This document shows positions 31,165 to 33,460 of a stretch of 33,460 nt of DNA, in pieces; position 1 is the stretch's first letter, and each line of letters opens with the position of its first letter. Source of the DNA: an uncultured Christensenellaceae bacterium (GTDB lineage Bacteria > Bacillota > Clostridia > Christensenellales > Borkfalkiaceae); NCBI GenBank assembly GCA_910588615.1, contig CAJUOI010000022.1:1-33460 (forward strand), given 5' to 3'. Below the pieces are notes generated by a model. That model saw only the letters and a list, made by a program, of their open reading frames with translations, had not been told where the DNA came from and searched no databases. The translations under genes were made by a program, and so were the position numbers.

Positions 31165-32507
31165 TGTGTCCTCTTGGCGCGTTTTGCGCGTACGGCGCCG
31201 CGTATCATGTTAAAGATGCTCATGCATACGCCCGCAAGTATATAGAAGTAGAAGGTGGTAAACCGCCATACGAGCATGACCCAACCTACGTGCGATAGAC
31301 CGGTTATATATGCAAAAACGATAGAAGAGGTCGCTTCGGTGGCGCCGCTGCTTCCGGGGGTGGGTACGAGGGAAGCGGAATAATACGATACCGAAGCAAA
31401 ACACCAAATTTGCAAAAGCATACTTGCGGTAGGGGTTACACCGCCGATTGCCGTTGCGGTAAAGAAAGGCAAAGTAAAATTAAGCGCCATCGCAATAACG
31501 GTGATAATTACGAGCGGAATCAGCCGCCACCATTTACGCACCAAAAGCTTCATCGCGCCGCGGTATTCCTGTACTTCGTAAACGTATTTTTTCATTACCG
31601 AGTATTTACGTTTTACGATCTTAATTTTATGCAAGAAGCGTACGATGCCCGCAATCAGTTTTTTCCCCGCCTTGGGAAAAGCGGATACGAATATCATGAT
31701 AATGGGAATCAACATATTGCCCGCAAGCGAAATGGAAGCCACTACAATCAACGTGATCCATAGCGCATGGTTTACGCCCTCTTGGCGGAAATAGTGCGGT
31801 GCAAACGAAATCAATACGGTCGAAAAGATGCCGAGAACGAACGTGGTTACAATGTATTTTACAAGCGGAATTGCCGTTGCCACGCCTGCGGGAACGTTTC
31901 GTTTGTGCAAATAATAAATTTGAAAGGGCTGTCCGCCCGTGCCGAGTGGCGTAATCCCATCGTAATATTTTCCGAGGAACATGGTTTTGACGGCGTGCTT
32001 CAAGTGCAACTTTCCTGTTGAAATCTTTAACAGGTAAGCGTATTTCATGCTCTCGAACAAAATATATCCGAAAAACGTTGCAAGCAATGCAAGTAAATAG
32101 TAGACGTTGATTCCGCGAATCATATCGGCAAAGCCCTTCGATTCGTCCTCGTTTACGTATTTACTGATCCCGAACATGATACCGATGGAAAGAGCGATTA
32201 AAAGAACCATCAGAATCGTTTTGATGATGCGGTTGCGCTTTTTCTTTTTGCTCTTTGCGGGAGAATTGCGCTCTTCCATCTCCTGGGCGAGACGCTTCAT
32301 GTCCCGTTCTTTTAAAGACTGATAGCGGGCGGCGAAATCTACGCCGTCCGTCGAACTGTTTAAATTTTCGGTTGTGTCGTTGCCTTCCGCATCCGGCTCG
32401 GGCGTGCTTTCGGGCTCTGCCGCTTCGGCTTCCTCCGTTTCCTCCCGCGCCTCTGCTTCTTCCCGTCCGTCGCCGTTCGGGGGGCTCGGCGTCTCATCCT
32501 TTTCCAT
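31161..32507 (-). CDS. Flippase-like membrane protein (UPF0104/LPG-synthase TM domain), first copy
   Basis: A 448-residue paralogue of the 426-residue gene it overlaps. The N-terminal 90 residues are highly acidic (Glu/Pro/Ala) and then basic (KSKKKKRN) just before the first helix at about 95-115, consistent with a cytoplasmic tail. The family signature GKYYDGITPLGTGGQPF begins at 179. Conserved blocks (GPTPGSSG-like VPTPGSSGATEA near the end) are shared with the paralogue. No ribosome binding site is seen; the promoter places +1 at or one base before the ATG. A role in moving lipid or polyprenyl-linked material across the membrane is inferred from family only. Confidence 0.9.
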   Translation of the reverse strand: MEKDETPSPPNGDGREEAEAREETEEAEAAEPESTPEPDAEGNDTTENLNSSTDGVDFAARYQSLKERDMKRLAQEMEERNSPAKSKKKKRNRIIKTILMVLLIALSIGIMFGISKYVNEDESKGFADMIRGINVYYLLALLATFFGYILFESMKYAYLLKISTGKLHLKHAVKTMFLGKYYDGITPLGTGGQPFQIYYLHKRNVPAGVATAIPLVKYIVTTFVLGIFSTVLISFAPHYFRQEGVNHALWITLIVVASISLAGNMLIPIIMIFVSAFPKAGKKLIAGIVRFLHKIKIVKRKYSVMKKYVYEVQEYRGAMKLLVRKWWRLIPLVIITVIAMALNFTLPFFTATAIGGVTPTASMLLQIWCFASVSYYSASLVPTPGSSGATEATSSIVFAYITGLSHVGWVMLVWRFTTFYFYILAGVCMSIFNMIRGAVRAKRAKRTQ

Positions 32508-32514
32508 TTAACTT

Positions 32515-32543
32515 ATCATACCATAAATTCCGATAAAAAGCAA
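32515..32543 (-). promoter_or_regulatory. Promoter of the flippase pair, near-leaderless
   Basis: Minus strand: TTGCTT (32543-32538), 17-base spacer, TATGAT (32520-32515) with a TG pair upstream (TGG-TATGAT, extended -10). Seven bases separate the -10 box from the ATG at 32507. Confidence 0.6.
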
Positions 32544-32558
32544 TCAAGAATACCGAAG

Positions 32559-33460
32559 TTATCCGCTTTCGTCGTCGTTTTTTTGTGAAACTTTGTCCGT
32601 TTGCACGTTCTCCGTCTCGGTTCGGGCTGCGGGCGGAATCGGAGCAGGCTCCGTTTTCTTGCGTTTGAGCTGGTAAATACATCTGCCGACCGCCGCGCAG
32701 ATAATCACGGCGTAGCCGATAAAGCTGAGAGCGTCGGGGATTTGCGACAGGAAGAAATAGCCGAGAACGGCGGCAAACAACACCTGTGCGTAGTCGAACA
32801 CGGCAATTTCTTTGGCGGGTGCGTGGCGGTAGGCGGCGGTGATAAAGAACTGTCCGCCCGTGGCGCCTATGCCCGCGAGCATCAGGTACAGAAATTGCAG
32901 CCAACTCATCGGCTTCCACCACACGATAACGAAGGGGAGCGAAATTGCCGTGGAGAGGGCGGCAAACACGAATACGGTCATGATGCCGCGTTCGCCCTTC
33001 TGCCCCAGAATGCGCACGCACGCATAGGCGAAGCCTGCGCACATACCGCTTGCAAAGCCTGCGATTGCAGGCAGTACCTTCGAGTCGAACGAAGGCTTGA
33101 CGACGAACATTGCCCCCGCAAAAGCAATCAGCACGAAGATGATTTCGGGAATGGTTGGCTTCTCTTTCAGCAGAAATACCGAAAAGAGAATGGCGAAAAA
33201 AGGTGAAAGCTTGTTTAAAATGGAGGCGTCGGAAATGCTGCCGATATGGTCGATTGCGTAAAAGTTGAGGATGACGCCGATATAGCCGATTCCTGCGCGC
33301 AGAAAGAGATAGAGAATACAGCTTTTGTCGTGAATGCGAAACTTTTCTTTGGTAAACAGCAGCATGACGAACACGACGACCACCGTTAAGGCGTTGCGGA
33401 AAAATACCTTTTGCATCAGCGGCAAATCGCCCGCAAGGCTGACGAAAAGGTTCATGCACG
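32559..33460 (-). CDS. EamA/DMT-superfamily transporter, cut by the window edge
   Basis: About 300 residues are visible of a ten-helix EamA-type permease made of two five-helix repeats; a conserved block LSPFFAILFSVFLLKEKPT near the end of the first repeat and FAAVLGYFFLSQIPD in the second are typical. The protein continues in frame beyond 33460, so the first helix and true start are outside the window; the ATG at 33455 is internal (family members have a helix before the MNLFVSLAGDLP segment). The C-terminal 45 residues are polar and Pro/Glu-rich. Substrate unknown; DMT members export amino acids or other metabolites. Confidence 0.92.
   Translation of the reverse strand, partial: CMNLFVSLAGDLPLMQKVFFRNALTVVVVFVMLLFTKEKFRIHDKSCILYLFLRAGIGYIGVILNFYAIDHIGSISDASILNKLSPFFAILFSVFLLKEKPTIPEIIFVLIAFAGAMFVVKPSFDSKVLPAIAGFASGMCAGFAYACVRILGQKGERGIMTVFVFAALSTAISLPFVIVWWKPMSWLQFLYLMLAGIGATGGQFFITAAYRHAPAKEIAVFDYAQVLFAAVLGYFFLSQIPDALSFIGYAVIICAAVGRCIYQLKRKKTEPAPIPPAARTETENVQTDKVSQKNDDESG

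Noticed and set aside
33374..33455. ATG at 33455 as the true start of the DMT transporter
   Set aside because: The frame stays open to the window edge and family members have a first helix before this point, so the gene is treated as cut by the edge.

Overview
The window looks like a chromosome segment from an uncultured, moderately GC-rich Firmicutes of the class Clostridia. The main evidence is a marker block: tgt, yajC, a TIGR04086-type membrane protein, the six-cysteine peptide scfA, its radical SAM maturase scfB, secD, secF, recJ, a bifunctional (p)ppGpp synthase/hydrolase, a metallo-beta-lactamase-fold hydrolase, hemZ and aspS. This order is characteristic of Clostridia. The genus cannot be assigned from the sequence alone. 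No rRNA, tRNA, CRISPR array, transposase or phage gene was seen.

Layout. From 277 to 26403 every gene is on the plus strand. 277-6719 holds tRNA queuosine modification (tgt), Sec accessory proteins (yajC, secD, secF) and the SCIFF peptide pair (scfA, scfB). 6766-11302 holds recJ and rel; the apt gene often found between them in Clostridia is absent. 11310-13034 holds two tandem Sel1-repeat genes plus an in-frame Sel1 remnant, followed by the hydrolase and hemZ. 15219-15869 is an uncharacterised cysteine-containing protein, then aspS; no hisS is seen beside aspS. 18119-20872 is feoA-feoB-rluA as an overlapping set. 20962-23372 is a metal-responsive ArsR repressor and a Zn/Cd/Pb-type P1B ATPase behind a clear palindromic operator. 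23619-26403 is adenine deaminase, an ITPase and a small phosphodiesterase.

From 26513 to the end all genes are on the minus strand and look accessory and envelope-related: an A+T-richer exported protein of unknown function, a BspA-type leucine-rich-repeat lipoprotein, two tandem paralogous flippase-like membrane proteins and an EamA/DMT-type transporter cut by the window edge. The two exported-protein genes share nearly the same 5' leader: a GGAAATNATTTCC palindrome joined to the ribosome binding site, then a MKKLKT start.

The most interesting points are: SecD and SecF that both appear to lack the conserved TM4 aspartates of the proton path; a FeoB whose G4 guanine-specificity motif is not recognisable; candidate leaderless promoters for ade and the flippase operon; ribosome binding sites embedded in hairpins (2080-2114 and 15191-15213); a -35 box inside a terminator loop (20885-20907); eroded dispersed intergenic repeats; and the shared palindromic leader of the two surface genes. 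No complete novel defence or biosynthetic system was recognised. The known but still poorly understood SCIFF peptide pair is the closest to one.
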